Below, one piece after another: positions 46,855 to 58,400 of a stretch of DNA of 64,000 nucleotides (positions are counted from its first letter, which is position 1; each line of letters starts with the position of its first letter). The stretch comes from Sodiomyces alkalinus F11 (Eukaryota > Ascomycota > Sordariomycetes > Glomerellales > Plectosphaerellaceae). The position numbers and the translations under genes are program-made. The stretch is from contig NW_021167089.1 in assembly GCF_003711515.1 (NCBI RefSeq), positions 565,296 to 629,295 on the forward strand, given 5' to 3'. The notes beneath the pieces are model-generated. The model made no database searches. It saw nothing but the letters and a program-made list of their open reading frames with translations, and was not told where the DNA came from.

Positions 46855-48724
46855 TGACTCAAATAAGGCCGTCTCTTGGTACCAAGCCGTAGAGGCAAGT
46901 ATCTAGTGTAGAAATCTGCAGAATATGTTGCCTGCGTTTGATGATTGCTCCGTACTCTGCAAATCTACGCACTGTCTGCAGAATGCTTAGTCAGCGAGCG
47001 GATAGTGGATAGGCTCCAACACGCGTTTGGGAACGCGTCGGATTGTCTTTTGGACTGAAACTCGAAGGTTCCACCCGCTCTCCCTCTTCTTCGTCTTCTT
47101 CTTCTCCTCCTCCTGCTCCTTCTAACTTTTCCTTTTCAGCAACACAAACACTCAAGTATTATACTCTCTACCAAAACTGTCAATATTGGCCTACGCCGTG
47201 TCCGATACTTTGAAGAAGGCTATTCGAAGGAGCCAGCATTCGGTTCCCTTGTGATATCGATTTCACTCCATTGCGATCTTTCCCGAAAGATTTCGTCGAG
47301 GCAAGCGTCACACGACAAGAACTTGCCAAGCACACCGTGTTTGAAGAAGAAGCAAGCGCCACATGATGTGCTTCATGTGGGAATTATCGCTTGAATGTAT
47401 ATGAGTCTGGATACCGAAGCATCGCGATGTCTGCCAGAGGATTTCTCTTCGCATATTCTATGCCGAGTTGGGTCCCCGATTCGAGAAATTCAGTGCACAA
47501 ACTCTGTGCATTATCTCAATATCCCAGCGTTTTGTGCCGCCAGCTGATTCCTTCGATGTCGACTACCGAAAACAGAACATAACAGGCGATAGACAGCTGA
47601 TCTGGCTCAATTCCCCCCGATTTCACGATCGGATCACGATGTCCACAGAGCCAGAGGTCGGCATCGACCATAACGAACAGAGATTCCCAACTCTCCTCCT
47701 ACTCTTCCTGTTTCTTTCCTTCCCCGGGGGTTATACGAGCCTACCTGCCTTATCTGCCCACGTACAGAAGTTCAACAGCATCTCAGGGAGCAACTCTACC
47801 CTTCTCGAGACGCATTGAATCGAGTCTGATCCTTTCTTTTCTTCTTTTTTCTTCTTCCGTTTCTCGACTTTTTGAGTTCTGTTTCTTCCTTAAAGCCTGC
47901 GGTGACGACACCTCTTCACAAAGAGTTGCTGGGATCGTTCCACTGTGGTTCCTCCGGGAACCCTCTGGGAAAACGAAAAGACCATGCACAAGAACGGAAA
48001 TCTGAGCAGGCGCTCCAACCGATTAATCGCTCTGCTGCCCAGTTGGTCAGCAATTGTCCCAAGACACACAGTGCCGCTGTGACGACAACCGCTTAACTAG
48101 AAGCGCCTTGGATACATACATGTGTGTGTATCATTCCTCGAGATGCACTACTTCCCATCATGGGGACGGCCGTTTCTAGGGGGTAACGGCCATCCCTTTT
48201 AAATGGGAAACTAGATGTACCACTTCCCATCATCGGGGTGGCCGTTTCTAGGGGGTGACGGCCACACCTTTCGCATGGGATCTGGCAGGGACTCTTGGAA
48301 GCGCTGGTGAAAGTTCACAAAAAATAGTTTTCAATCGGAGCAGGCAGCTGTCTTGGTGGCCTTTGTGACGCTCGCCGAGTGGCAGAGCATGTCGGGAGCG
48401 AAAGTCGAGACACTCGACCAAATGAATTATAGCCCGGTGATGACCAAGGGAAAACCAAAAAGCCAAATTTGCAGACAGCACAGAAGTATGCGGAGGATGA
48501 CTATCGTCCTCCACTCTGGCCGTTGTCAGTGAGAACCAGAGAGCTAATCTGAGGGCATTCCTGAGTGTTTTTTTCTTCGGTCTTTATGTATTTTTCTTCT
48601 AACAACTCGGTATCTCTCTCCCCACACCTCTCTCCTTTCATTATTATTCTTATTATTTGCCTTGGTATCGTCTTCGAGTTCCGTCTCTTCTCCTCCGATC
48701 TCCCCCGTTAACAGCGATCCCTTT
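46855..48724. other. 1.9-kb intergenic region
   Basis: It holds the 3' flank of the Tcd gene, a CTTCTT/CTCCTC-rich tract (about 47088-47122) and a pair of hairpin-forming repeats (48142-48285). Short open frames on both strands have no domains. No gene is supported. Confidence 0.5.
48142..48285. repeat. Two tandem 72-bp repeats, each able to fold into a long hairpin
   Basis: Copy 1 (48142-48213) pairs TTCCCAT (48152-48158) with ATGGGAA (48203-48209), and GGCCGTT (48168-48174) with AACGGCC (48185-48191). The loop is TCTAGGGGGT. Copy 2 (48214-48285) keeps the same stems and loop (TGGCCGTT 48239-48246 with GACGGCCA 48257-48264; TCCCAT with ATGGGA). Differences between the copies preserve pairing or give a G-U wobble. 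Confidence 0.8.
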
Positions 48725-49335
48725 TCTGCCTATTTTACACCTATAATATTAGTATATACTTCGGCTTTGACTAGGTCGCTACCTCGTTGTTTACAATACC
48801 GTAAATAACTATCCCTTACTAGTCCCTACGCTATTGCTTCGATATTAATAAGCCTATATACGGTATAACTCGGATCATACCCTACTCGTAATAGCCATTA
48901 TTATTATCCTTAGGCTTACCCCTTTTAGGGGAGGGTTTCTATAACGCTATCTATAACTAGAGTTAGTATATTATTACCAAGGCACTACTATAATACAGAA
49001 CCACTTATATCTTTATTACTACTATTACTAGTGCTATTCTTATTAATTATTATCCTATATCTAACTATACTATTAGCCCCTTGCCTTTATAATACTACCC
49101 GCGAGTTATATACCGAAAATTAGAATAGAAAATAACAAAATACTAGAAAATACTATATTAGTTAGGTAGGATACTATCATAGTAAACCTATAAGGAAAGA
49201 AGGAAAATAAAAGAGGGCTTTAAAGGATATTAACCCCACCCTTCTTTTTTCTTAGTCTACTATCCGTCCGAGTCTTTATTAGTCGTACATAGCATACCTA
49301 TTTCACCCTCACAACGGAACTATCAATCCGAACTT
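48725..49335. mobile_element. RIP-mutated island, possible solo LTR or transposon fragment
   Basis: A 0.6-kb block has the same TpA-rich, CpA/TpG-poor composition as the window ends, surrounded by normal DNA. RIP acts on duplicated sequence, so it was probably a repeat. I recognise no coding motif. It ends about 190 bp before the ALO1 start codon. Confidence 0.65.
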
Positions 49336-49526
49336 CTCTCCCTTCCCTTATCCCTTATTTTGTTTTTTTCGTATTTCGACCAAGCGCTTTAGTTGGGTCA
49401 TGGCTGTTCTTTAAAGTCATGATGGTTTGAGCAGATACCATCATTTCCCTATCCACCTCATATCTATCTGCTCGAGATCTTCTGACCTCTGAACACCTCC
49501 CGATTGCGATATCAGACGTGACCAAC

Positions 49527-51083
49527 ATGGATCCTAGAATTACCGCAGAGCTCGAGAAGAGGGATGATGGCGTCGCATTTCGCGCCCGCCAGAATCACCT
49601 CCACCACACCTGGGCGAGGACTTTTACGTCAATTCCGGAGCTTTACATTCAACCCGAGTCGCTGGAAGAGGTCGAAAAGCTCGTTAACCTGGCCCGAGTA
49701 TGCCGCCGCCGCGTCGTCGCCACGGGCGCTGGTCATTCGCCTTCCCACATCACATGCACTTCGAACTGGCTCGTGAACCTTGACAACTTCAACCGCATCC
49801 TGTCCGCTGACGCGGAGACCGGGCTTGTTGTCATGCAGAGTGGTATACGTCTCTACACTCTCGGTGAGCGCCTGGCCGAACTTGGCCTCGCCATGCCTAA
49901 CCTCGGCAGCATCAATGACCAGTCAATTTCCGGCGCCATTACCACCGGCACCCACGGCAGCACGTTACGCCACGGCCTCATGTCCGCCGACGTCGTGGCT
50001 CTCAAAGTCACCCTCGCCAACGGAACCACCGTCTCGTGCTCTAAGGAGGAGAACCCATCTCTGTTCCGTGCTGCCCTCCTTTCGCTCGGTGCTATCGGCA
50101 TCATCACCGAGGTGACGTTCCGTGCCGTTCCCGCCTTCACCCTCCGCTGGCGCCAGGTCATCGACGCGGACCGCGTCATGCTGGATTCTTGGCCACGCGA
50201 TCTCTGGACCAGCTCCGAGTTTGTGCGCGTCTGGTGGTTCCCCTACACCCGCCGCGCCGTCGTTTGGGAGGCCAACAAGACCGACGAGCCCCTGCTTCCC
50301 CCGCCGGTCCGCAACTACGACGGGCCCCTGGGCTACTACCTCTACCACAACCTCCTCTACGCCGCGCAGTGGGTGCCGCGCATCCTCCCCTGGGTCGAGT
50401 GGTTCGTTTTCGGCCTCCAGTACGGCTTCGCCAACGGCTCCACCATCGCCGCCGTCCAGCCCTCGCGACAAGCCCTCCTGATGAACTGCCTCTACTCGCA
50501 GTTCGTCAACGAGTGGGTCATCCCCCTCGAGAAAGGCCCCGAAGCCATCCGCCGCCTCTCTTCCTGGATGAACCACCTCACCCCAGACGACCCGGACTAC
50601 GTCCCCCACGGCATCCCCTTCTCGGCCGAGGGACTCTACGTCCACGCCCCCGTCGAGGTCCGCGTCTCCGACACGTCCCTCTTGGTCGACGCGCCCCGTC
50701 CGTACCTTGACCCCACCCGTCCCGATGGCCCGACCCTCTACCTCAACGCCACCCTGTACCGGCCTTACTATCGTGACCCGCCCTGCCGAGAACGCTACTA
50801 CGAGGCCTTCGAGTGGCTCATGCGCGATCTCGGCGGACGCCCTCACTGGGCGAAAAACTTTAACGCTGGTGGCGCGGACCTGGCGGCCATGTATGGCGAG
50901 GATCTGGAGGCATGGAGGAAGGTCCGCGACGAGGTCGACCCGGAGGGCATGTTCGTGGGGTCGTGGCATCGGGAGAAGGTCTTGGGGGATGGACCCCGGC
51001 TTGCACTGGAAGAGGTCGAGGATGGGAGGACCCAGGTACGTGGCTGGGGCCTGAGAGTGTTTGGGAGGAGCGGTGGCAATTAG
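49527..51083 (+). CDS. ALO1: D-arabinono-1,4-lactone oxidase
   Basis: A single exon of 518 residues. The ATG at 49527 is used; the frame upstream to 49518 lacks another ATG. The enzyme is a FAD-dependent aldonolactone oxidase that makes D-erythroascorbate from D-arabinono-1,4-lactone with O2, normally at the mitochondrial outer membrane. Seen: the PCMH FAD-binding fold with GAGHSPSHI (His for covalent FAD, about residue 71), SGAITTGTHGS, and a C-terminal ALO domain with the HWAKNF (HWxK) substrate-site motif. Hydrophobic segments (YNLL-type and ILPWVEWFVFG) fit membrane association. Its length is normal for the family. A RIP-mutated island lies immediately upstream. Confidence 0.92.
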   Translation: MDPRITAELEKRDDGVAFRARQNHLHHTWARTFTSIPELYIQPESLEEVEKLVNLARVCRRRVVATGAGHSPSHITCTSNWLVNLDNFNRILSADAETGLVVMQSGIRLYTLGERLAELGLAMPNLGSINDQSISGAITTGTHGSTLRHGLMSADVVALKVTLANGTTVSCSKEENPSLFRAALLSLGAIGIITEVTFRAVPAFTLRWRQVIDADRVMLDSWPRDLWTSSEFVRVWWFPYTRRAVVWEANKTDEPLLPPPVRNYDGPLGYYLYHNLLYAAQWVPRILPWVEWFVFGLQYGFANGSTIAAVQPSRQALLMNCLYSQFVNEWVIPLEKGPEAIRRLSSWMNHLTPDDPDYVPHGIPFSAEGLYVHAPVEVRVSDTSLLVDAPRPYLDPTRPDGPTLYLNATLYRPYYRDPPCRERYYEAFEWLMRDLGGRPHWAKNFNAGGADLAAMYGEDLEAWRKVRDEVDPEGMFVGSWHREKVLGDGPRLALEEVEDGRTQVRGWGLRVFGRSGGN

Positions 51084-51764
51084 CTTCCCCAAGTCCCTTG
51101 CAATGCGTGGGCCTCGAGTCCAACCACCTGTTTGTCACGGGCCTCGTTTTCCAAAACTTTCATGATTTTACGACCATAAGCGCGTTGCCGTTTGATAGAC
51201 ACTTTCCATCTGAACATATTTCTTAACAAAAAAGAACCCACCACGAGGCAGTTGAGGTATATAAATCGTGATTCGTTAGCTAGGTGAGGTGACAGAAGCG
51301 AACGCTAAACGCATAAGGGGTATTATTTTCGCGTGCCGGAGAAAAACAGAAGAGCACCTCGGCTCCCGAGAAACACGAGGCCGAGATTGTCGACAGGAAG
51401 AAAAGAAGGCACGCTAAAAATAATAAGGGTGAGATGGTCGCAAAGACAAAGAAGAAGAAGAAAAGACACCCATGCTATGGACGCTGGGCAAAAAGGAGAA
51501 TAACATGAAATCGAAAGAGATCATCAGGACATTTCCAACGAGTCGAGCCGTGAGGCCTTCCATCTTCCTTCTCCCTACTCATCAGCCGCGAGGCCTGTCC
51601 TTCTTAGAAACAACCAAATGCCCCTTTTCCCCGTCCCGTAACCCAAGTATGTCGACCCGCGCGGTCCTGTGTACCCGCCCGGGATGCTGTTTGTGTTTTT
51701 TTTTTCTTCTTCTTTTTTTTTTGTTGGTTTTCGTTGACATGTGATTTTCTTTTTCAAGCGTCCG
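51084..51764. other. Convergent 3' intergenic spacer
   Basis: 680 bp lie between the stops of ALO1 (+) and the CNL1-like gene (-). There is a T-rich run (about 51698-51722). No gene seen. Confidence 0.55.
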
Positions 51765-52325
51765 TCACCGACGGTGTCGCCGGGAGCTCTCGTGACCGTG
51801 TCGATGTCCATGTCGGTGGGACGAGTGGTGACCGTCACGATGTCTCGAAGATGAGCCGCCGCCGCCGCTGCGTTCGAGCTCTCTCTCCATCTCTTCAACC
51901 CTGGATCGATAGCCCTTGACAATGTCTTTGATATGGCGGATGCGGTCGAAATCGAGTTCCAGCTCGTCTAGCTGCCTTATGATATCGTGATAACGCTCAA
52001 TCTCGGCGTCGGCGCCTTCGATCAGGTTGCCAGCCCGGTCGAACTGGGCCATGGTGAAGGTTTGGCTCTGCTCGCTCAGATACAGAATCTGCTGCTCAAT
52101 CTGGGACATGACGTGGTCAAAGTAGCGCCCGAGGGCCGTCAGGGAGGAGCTGTCCAATATCAGTAATCCCTGAGAAGACGCGCGACTGGCGGCTCTAGAG
52201 GAGCTGGAGCCGCCCCCGGTTCCCCCTTGACCCAAAGCCGCCTGCCCTTGTCGTAGGAGTTGGATTTCTTCATTGCTCAGGCCTAGCTGCGTGTCAGGCA
52301 CGGCATTGGCATGTGAAGTCGACAT
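51765..52325 (-). CDS. CNL1: BLOC-1 subunit CNL1-like coiled-coil protein
   Basis: A single exon of 186 residues starts at the ATG at 52325. The N-terminus contains DTQLGLSNEEIQLLRQGQ, then a Ser/Gly linker. An amphipathic helical region follows (about 55-150; LTALGRYFDHVMSQIEQQ, DAEIERYHDIIRQLDELELDFDRIRHIKDIV). This fits the fungal CNL1 component of the BLOC-1 complex, which acts in endosomal sorting and maturation. The tail (about 155-186) is a Ser/His/Arg/Gly low-complexity stretch with repeated HRHGH that is unlike the compact yeast protein and might bind metal. The identification rests on the helical core pattern and is moderate. Another small endosomal coiled-coil protein is possible. 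Confidence 0.62.
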   Translation of the reverse strand: MSTSHANAVPDTQLGLSNEEIQLLRQGQAALGQGGTGGGSSSSRAASRASSQGLLILDSSSLTALGRYFDHVMSQIEQQILYLSEQSQTFTMAQFDRAGNLIEGADAEIERYHDIIRQLDELELDFDRIRHIKDIVKGYRSRVEEMERELERSGGGGSSSRHRDGHHSSHRHGHRHGHESSRRHRR

Positions 52326-53660
52326 AGTTTGATGGGGCTTGCGACGCGCGGTGACGCGCGATTGGACTCCCTAGGAGATGACGGAGTCGATAGCCGCCGC
52401 CGACTACCTTTTTCCGTAGTAGATCGCCGAAAGGCGGAGACGCGCAGGAAAATGGACCCTTCGAGTGCTTCGTTGTTAGGAACAGAGAAGGACAAGCGCG
52501 GGGAGCAAACAGTGGGTTGCAACGGTATAGGATGCTGTCGCACGGAGCACAAGCAGCAGCCGTGGTGGTTGACGGCATGAAATCGAGGAAGCGGGCGATA
52601 AGAGATGCGGAAGCCTTGATCGGGGCGAGCGAATCGTACGCGGCATCATGGTAGGAGGAGTCGGGCTCGGGACATGGCAATCGCGATGGCAAAAGCGGAC
52701 GGCCGGTCGCTGGAGAGCGTCGGCGGCTCCAATAATGGAAGGATACGAAGCCCAGCAGCCACAAGAGACAAGGCCTCGCTCTTCATAAAAGGGGCTGGCG
52801 CACAGCGCAGCGAAGCACCCGATGGGGATGGCTTCACGGGCTAGCACCACCACGGCAATCCGCGACGAAATATCGTCGTCTGATTAGGGGGTCTTATTAA
52901 TAATAATGAATAGTGTGGAGGAAAAGCAAATATGGACCGGTTAGAAGAGCACGCGGGGAGGTGGGGTTGGCAGGGAAATGATGACCGTGTGAGAGGGCCC
53001 GGACCACGATGGTAGCACAGTGTCATAACCCACAGTCATAATCTGATATTGATGGTGATAGATACCTTATTAATAACGAGCAATTCGTGAGCCCGTAATG
53101 ACGAGGTGGTGTGCAGACCGAACTTTTATCCGAGATCCGAGACTCCCTTCAGGGAGTTGACCTTCGGAGAGACAATCTCCTTTCTCTCTTTTTTTTTTTT
53201 GTCTTTTCCATCCACCTACCTTATGAGAGGGATCTCGCCTGTAAATTTTCTTGGGAATCCACTTGGGGCAGAGGACAAGTTGGCGAAGATGGTGAGGTTG
53301 GGTGATACCACGATCGTACCTACCTTAGTTTCCCTTCCGACTCACAAGCTTCCCCACCCCATGACCGAGGTCGAGGGTGCTTCAATGAATGACGTCTTCG
53401 GTTTCTTCATTCCCCCTTTCCCGCACCAATTCTCGTCAGACGGTGCTCCTCTTCATACGTCTACTCAAAAGGTAGGCATCCACGTTAATTTAGCCAACCG
53501 TCGTCCCATCCGTGCTTCCACCTCCGCCACATTAATCCTGCCAGCTCGCTGCCAAAGGGAATCCTCTCATTTGTCACATTCCGCGATCCGAGAAAGACTC
53601 ATTGCTTTAGGACTCCGCGTCACGATGAAGGCACCAGACCACAAAATCGGAGGATTTAGG
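52326..53660. other. Intergenic region leading to the right RIP block
   Basis: It includes the promoter and 5' UTR of the CNL1-like gene. An open frame with an ATG at 53223 continues to 53924, across the start of RIP-mutated DNA near 53660. It has no recognisable domain and is not called as a gene. TAAGGT/ACCTTA motifs are frequent (53063, 53207, 53320). Confidence 0.5.
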
Positions 53661-54380
53661 GCCCGTCTATGCTGCCTACCCCCTAATTATATCTTAGCCC
53701 CCGGACCCAAGTCTTTTGATTATGCCGTTAGTGTTGAATTAACGGGAGTATGCTTGCATAGAGCGTTGATTCAGGAAATATATAATTGTATTAAGTATAA
53801 AAGAGAAAGGAAAAGGGGCGGGTATACGTATCCTAAATATATCTACCACCTTCTAAGCAAGGATAGTAGGGCACCTCTAACTAATAGGAGGTCACTATAC
53901 TATAGCTTACGTGCTAGAATATAATACACCCCCTAATTATTACGCTATAATTAGCGGAACGATTACTTAGCCTAACCTTAACTTAGCCTTATTCTTAACC
54001 TTGAAATAGCCTTAAAGGGGTATTATACTACCCTTAATATCGAGTTAAAAGGCAGGAATAAAAGCTATAAAACAGTAAAGAATAATAATAATAGAAAAAA
54101 ATAATAAAAGAAAAATACTATTAATAGTAATAGTAAATAGGTAATAGTAGGGCCTTCCGTAGATAAATTAAAGGCGTTATACCGGCATTTTAGAGCTTTT
54201 AGATCTTCCCTCTTATAACCCTTATTCCGTTATTTTTAAGAATTTTAACGATTTTGATCTAATTTTCCCTAATTTTCTATTAATAGCAGTAAAAATAATA
54301 ATAACAGCGATATAGTAAGTATCTAAGCTTTATTGTCGGTAGCGCTTACTAACTAATAGCTTCGTTCTAGGCTCCTCCTA
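53660..54380. mobile_element. RIP-mutated DNA at the right compartment border
   Basis: TpA-rich, CpA/TpG-poor sequence begins abruptly. A CCCCCTAATTAT motif occurs at about 53679 and again at 53932, possibly a terminal repeat remnant. No coding motif was recognised. Confidence 0.6.
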
Positions 54381-54384
54381 CCCT

Positions 54385-55340
54385 CTTAGCCGTTACCCGT
54401 GCCGTGGTAGCTAAGAAAGCTTTGGCTAATAGTATAAAAAAGACTAAGGGTAAGGCCGGTACTAAGAAGGGTGCTTCTATAAGTTATTTCGGCGCGTTTA
54501 TCCTTAGTTTATCTTCTTTATTTCCGACTAACCCTTTAATAGACTACTAAGGGTAATAGAAATAATAATAATAAGGATACCGCCGATACTTTTATACCGG
54601 TTCTATTCGACCCTCCTTACCTCGAATATATAAAGGGTATTTATTCTAGGAAATAGCGTTTATTTAATTACTATATTTCCGTCCCTAGCCGCTCTAATCG
54701 CTATTAAAAATATAAGAATAAAAACTATATATACTACCCTCTATAAGTTCTTACCCCTTATCTAAGGCGCTTTACGATTATAATCGTACGCTATATTTCG
54801 TATTAACTCGAAGATATATACGCTCTTAAGCTTTATAACCGCTAACCTATACTTATAGCTTTTTTAGCCTTATCTCCTTAGTTAAAATTCTTTTTAACTA
54901 TATTATAGTCTATAAAATAGTTAAAATTCTTTTTAACTATATTATAGTCTATAAAATTAATAAAGACTCTAATAATAACGATAAAAAGGTGCGTTTAATA
55001 TTTTATCTCTAGACTTAAATACTCTAACTAACTAATTCGTATAGTTCTTTACTAAACTTAAATAAACGGTAAAGTTTATAATTAAGTTAATAGAGGATAA
55101 GGAGAATAAGAAGTTCTTCTAGGAGGCGGAGCTTAAGGGAGCTTCTTACTAGGGTCCTAGTACGCCGACTACTACCTTTACCTCCTAGCTTATAGGGGTT
55201 ATAATAGATATTCTATAGGAGAATAGATGTATTATTACTCCTCCTATTAGAGGAAATAGCGTAAATATTACGTAGGATAGTGCTTAGGATAGTAGTAATA
55301 AAGCTTAGTGAATTATCTAGTATACTCCGATATTATCTTT
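54385..55340 (+). pseudogene. Unclassified RIP-mutated coding relic
   Basis: On the plus strand a coherent reading emerges if stops are taken as former Gln/Trp. There is a basic stretch (AVVAKKALANSIKKTKGKAGTKKG), a segment RSNRYQKYKNKNYIYY whose Tyr residues could derive from Cys (TGT/TGC to TAT/TAC, so a former Cys cluster), and a Thr/Pro-rich end. It could be a gag-like or DNA-binding protein of an element. I cannot name it. Confidence 0.35.
54880..54957. repeat. Perfect 39-bp tandem duplication within RIP-mutated DNA
   Basis: 54880-54918 is identical to 54919-54957. Confidence 0.92.
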
Positions 55341-55449
55341 TATATTTTTAGGGTTTACTTTTAGGGTCTAGTATAGTATTATAGTATTAAGATAACGATA
55401 TACCCTTCCTTTTACTAAATTAACTAAACCGCCGGCGCGTAGTACGCCT

Positions 55450-58400
55450 AGGGCGCGGGAATTTCGACTTTAACTACTTTTTTTTACCCCCTCCGTGCAC
55501 TAATTATATTTAGATATACTTAGAAGTTCTTGAATTTTTATCGTGGAAATACTTTTATTAATCCGTCCGCTAGTATTAAATTCGTAATAAGATATACTAC
55601 TCTACATAATCCCTTTACGTTTTCCTGCCTTACCTAAAATCGCTATATATCTATATAGCAAAGCCTAGTCTTAATCCTAAAGCTATCGTCGACTACTAGG
55701 CGTATCGTTTACGTGTTATCATAGTGGATATCCTAAGGAGATTCTAAATTAAAGCGTATTTTAACGAAAAAACGCTTTAATCCTATTATTTCTTTCGCTA
55801 CTTACTCTAAAATAAGTAGCTCTACTTCGGTTATAGACGTTATTACCGTTACTTACCTTATTACTTTCTATATAACTAATCCACTAAATAGGCTAATAAA
55901 ATAACCCTATAAAGATCTTTGTGTATCTAAATTATCTATAAAAAAGGCGTCGCTTACGATCATTATCGCCTATAAACTAAGGCTTAATCCGTACGAAATT
56001 AAGAGGTCCCTAGTTATAAATAAATAGCGAATAGCTTAATCTACCGCCTTATAATGCTTAGAAGAGGGGTTTCTAAGAAAGCGGGAGAGGATAAAGGCGG
56101 CGAATACCATGTTAAGACGTATTATAATTACTATATAAAGCACTAATCCGACCTTTTCTTAATAAGATTTAATCTTTTAAGCGGTGGCTTCGTCTTCTTT
56201 TTTCTAGTATTCTATAACAGGAATAGGGATTACTAAGTAGGTATTTAGAGCGTCTAGATTAAACCTAGCTATAATCTTTTCGATATATAAGTTATAGGAG
56301 AGGAAAACCTTATATTAAGGGCGATCTTAATTAATCTTAATACCTAAAAACTAATCGGCTTCCCCCTTTTCCGATACCTCGAACTTCGTTTTAATCCCTT
56401 TAATAACTATAAGGCCGTTTATAGCACTATCTCTATAAAATAATATAAGTGTATCGTCTATAAAGAAAATAACGAATATATCTTAAGCCTTTATATAGAA
56501 TAGGCATAGTTCTTCCTTACTAGCCTCTATCCCTAAGTCCGTTAGGGTGGCCGCGAAGCTCTAGAACTATAGTCGAGGCGAGTCGCGTAGTCTATATAGT
56601 GCTTTATCGAGCTCTAAACACTTATCGGGCTACTTAAATCTATTAGGAAGTTCGTATATAATGGGCGTATCTATTTTGCTCCTCTAGGCGTTAACGAAGG
56701 TGTTAACGATATTAAGTTATATAATCTCTAGATTAAATTAAGTAGCTAAAGCTATAATAATATAAAAAGATTATATAGTAAGCGTTACTATATAGGTTCC
56801 TTTAATAATTAAGCTCTCCTATAAATCCCCTTAAATACATAAGCGTGCCTTATATCGTTTAAAATATCCGTCTTAGTTAAACTTATAGGTAAAAACCCAC
56901 TTTAACGGAAAAGGCTTTAACTTTGCCTCTAAGCCCTTAATTTCTCTTTATATACGCTTCTTAATTAGCTTATTTACCTCCTTCTACGCGGCTTCCTTAA
57001 AGCGTTTACGTATCGGGTAGTTAGTAAGCTCTCGCTAATACCTTAGTATAGCCTTTAGGTAATCGCGATAAACCCTACTATCGATTAAGGGCTTCGGTAA
57101 TATTATAGCCTTTTTATTAGTATTTAAATAAGTATTCGTTTTAGTATCGGCTACTCCGAGGATTATTATTAGAAGCCCTTTTAGCCCGTCCTAGCGCTTT
57201 TCTCATTAATTAGATAAGAAAAAGGTATAAGTCGAAGGTACGTTTAGCTTTACCTAATATATCCGTGGATTAATTCGAACTATCTTTCCTTAAGCTTTAC
57301 GATCGTTAATTCTTACGCTTATACGCGTTACTTCCTTAACTAGAGTGCTCTTTTTCTTTTAGTAAGCGGTTACCTTAGGAGTCGGTCGGATAGGTAGTCT
57401 AAATCCGGACGCTATAGTACGGCTAGTGCTTTAGTTTGGATTAGGGGTAGCTAGTCCTTATACTATCGCCTATATACTCCTTTCTATAATTAAAATCATC
57501 GAAGTATCCGTATTAAGCTCTAGTATATATAATCCTAGCGTATTTATTACGGTACCTTCTTATATAGCCGCTCCGTTATCTTATTAGTCGGAAGAGTTAT
57601 TAATTAAGAGTTCCTCTGAAGACTACAGCTCTACGCTTATAACCTAAAGATTCCTGCTCTAAGGATTAGGTATTACGCGTAGGGTTTAAAGTCCTGGTAT
57701 AGGCGGTTCGGGTATACTAGGTATATTTAGTTGTAATAATAAAGCGTTTATTTTAGCCTTTATTACTCCTACCCCCGAGTTTAAACCCGTGGACTCTGCT
57801 TATTCTCTAGAAGGTACGCTATTAGTTAATCTACCCGGAGGGTAGGCTTATAGGATAAAGTTATTATCTTTATCTTCTTACATTTTATAAGTTATAAGCT
57901 AGTTCCTCGCCTCGGGCTCCGGGATCTATTCTACTTCTTCGCGCTATAATTTATAAAATAGGTGCTCGTTAAACTATATATTATACGTTATAATAGCCTT
58001 CTAAAGCTATAGAATCTATACTCGGTATATATTATAGATAATATAACCTATAAAATACTTAATATATCCCCTTAGTTAAATCGTATATAGTTTTCTATTC
58101 CTCCTAGCCTCCCTATCCCTCGCTATTAAATAGGCGCGGTAGCTATAAACATAAATACCACTCTAATCAGGGCGTAAATCGGCTATATACTCTTTTACCG
58201 GAATCGGCGTATTATCTTTAAACTATAAGTTAAAGATTTCTACTAGGGATTTCTATCCGTGTCGTTATAAAGGACTTATATTATATAATAACGCTACCGT
58301 TCTAGTACTCTTTAGCTATTTATTTAGGGGAATTCCTACTCCGTTAAGTATAGCGTTAGATTTTATAATAATTAGTTAACCGGCTCTTTCGCTACCTCTA

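Noticed and set aside
49965..51092. 375-codon open frame antisense to ALO1
   Set aside because: It is a shadow frame of a GC-rich gene.
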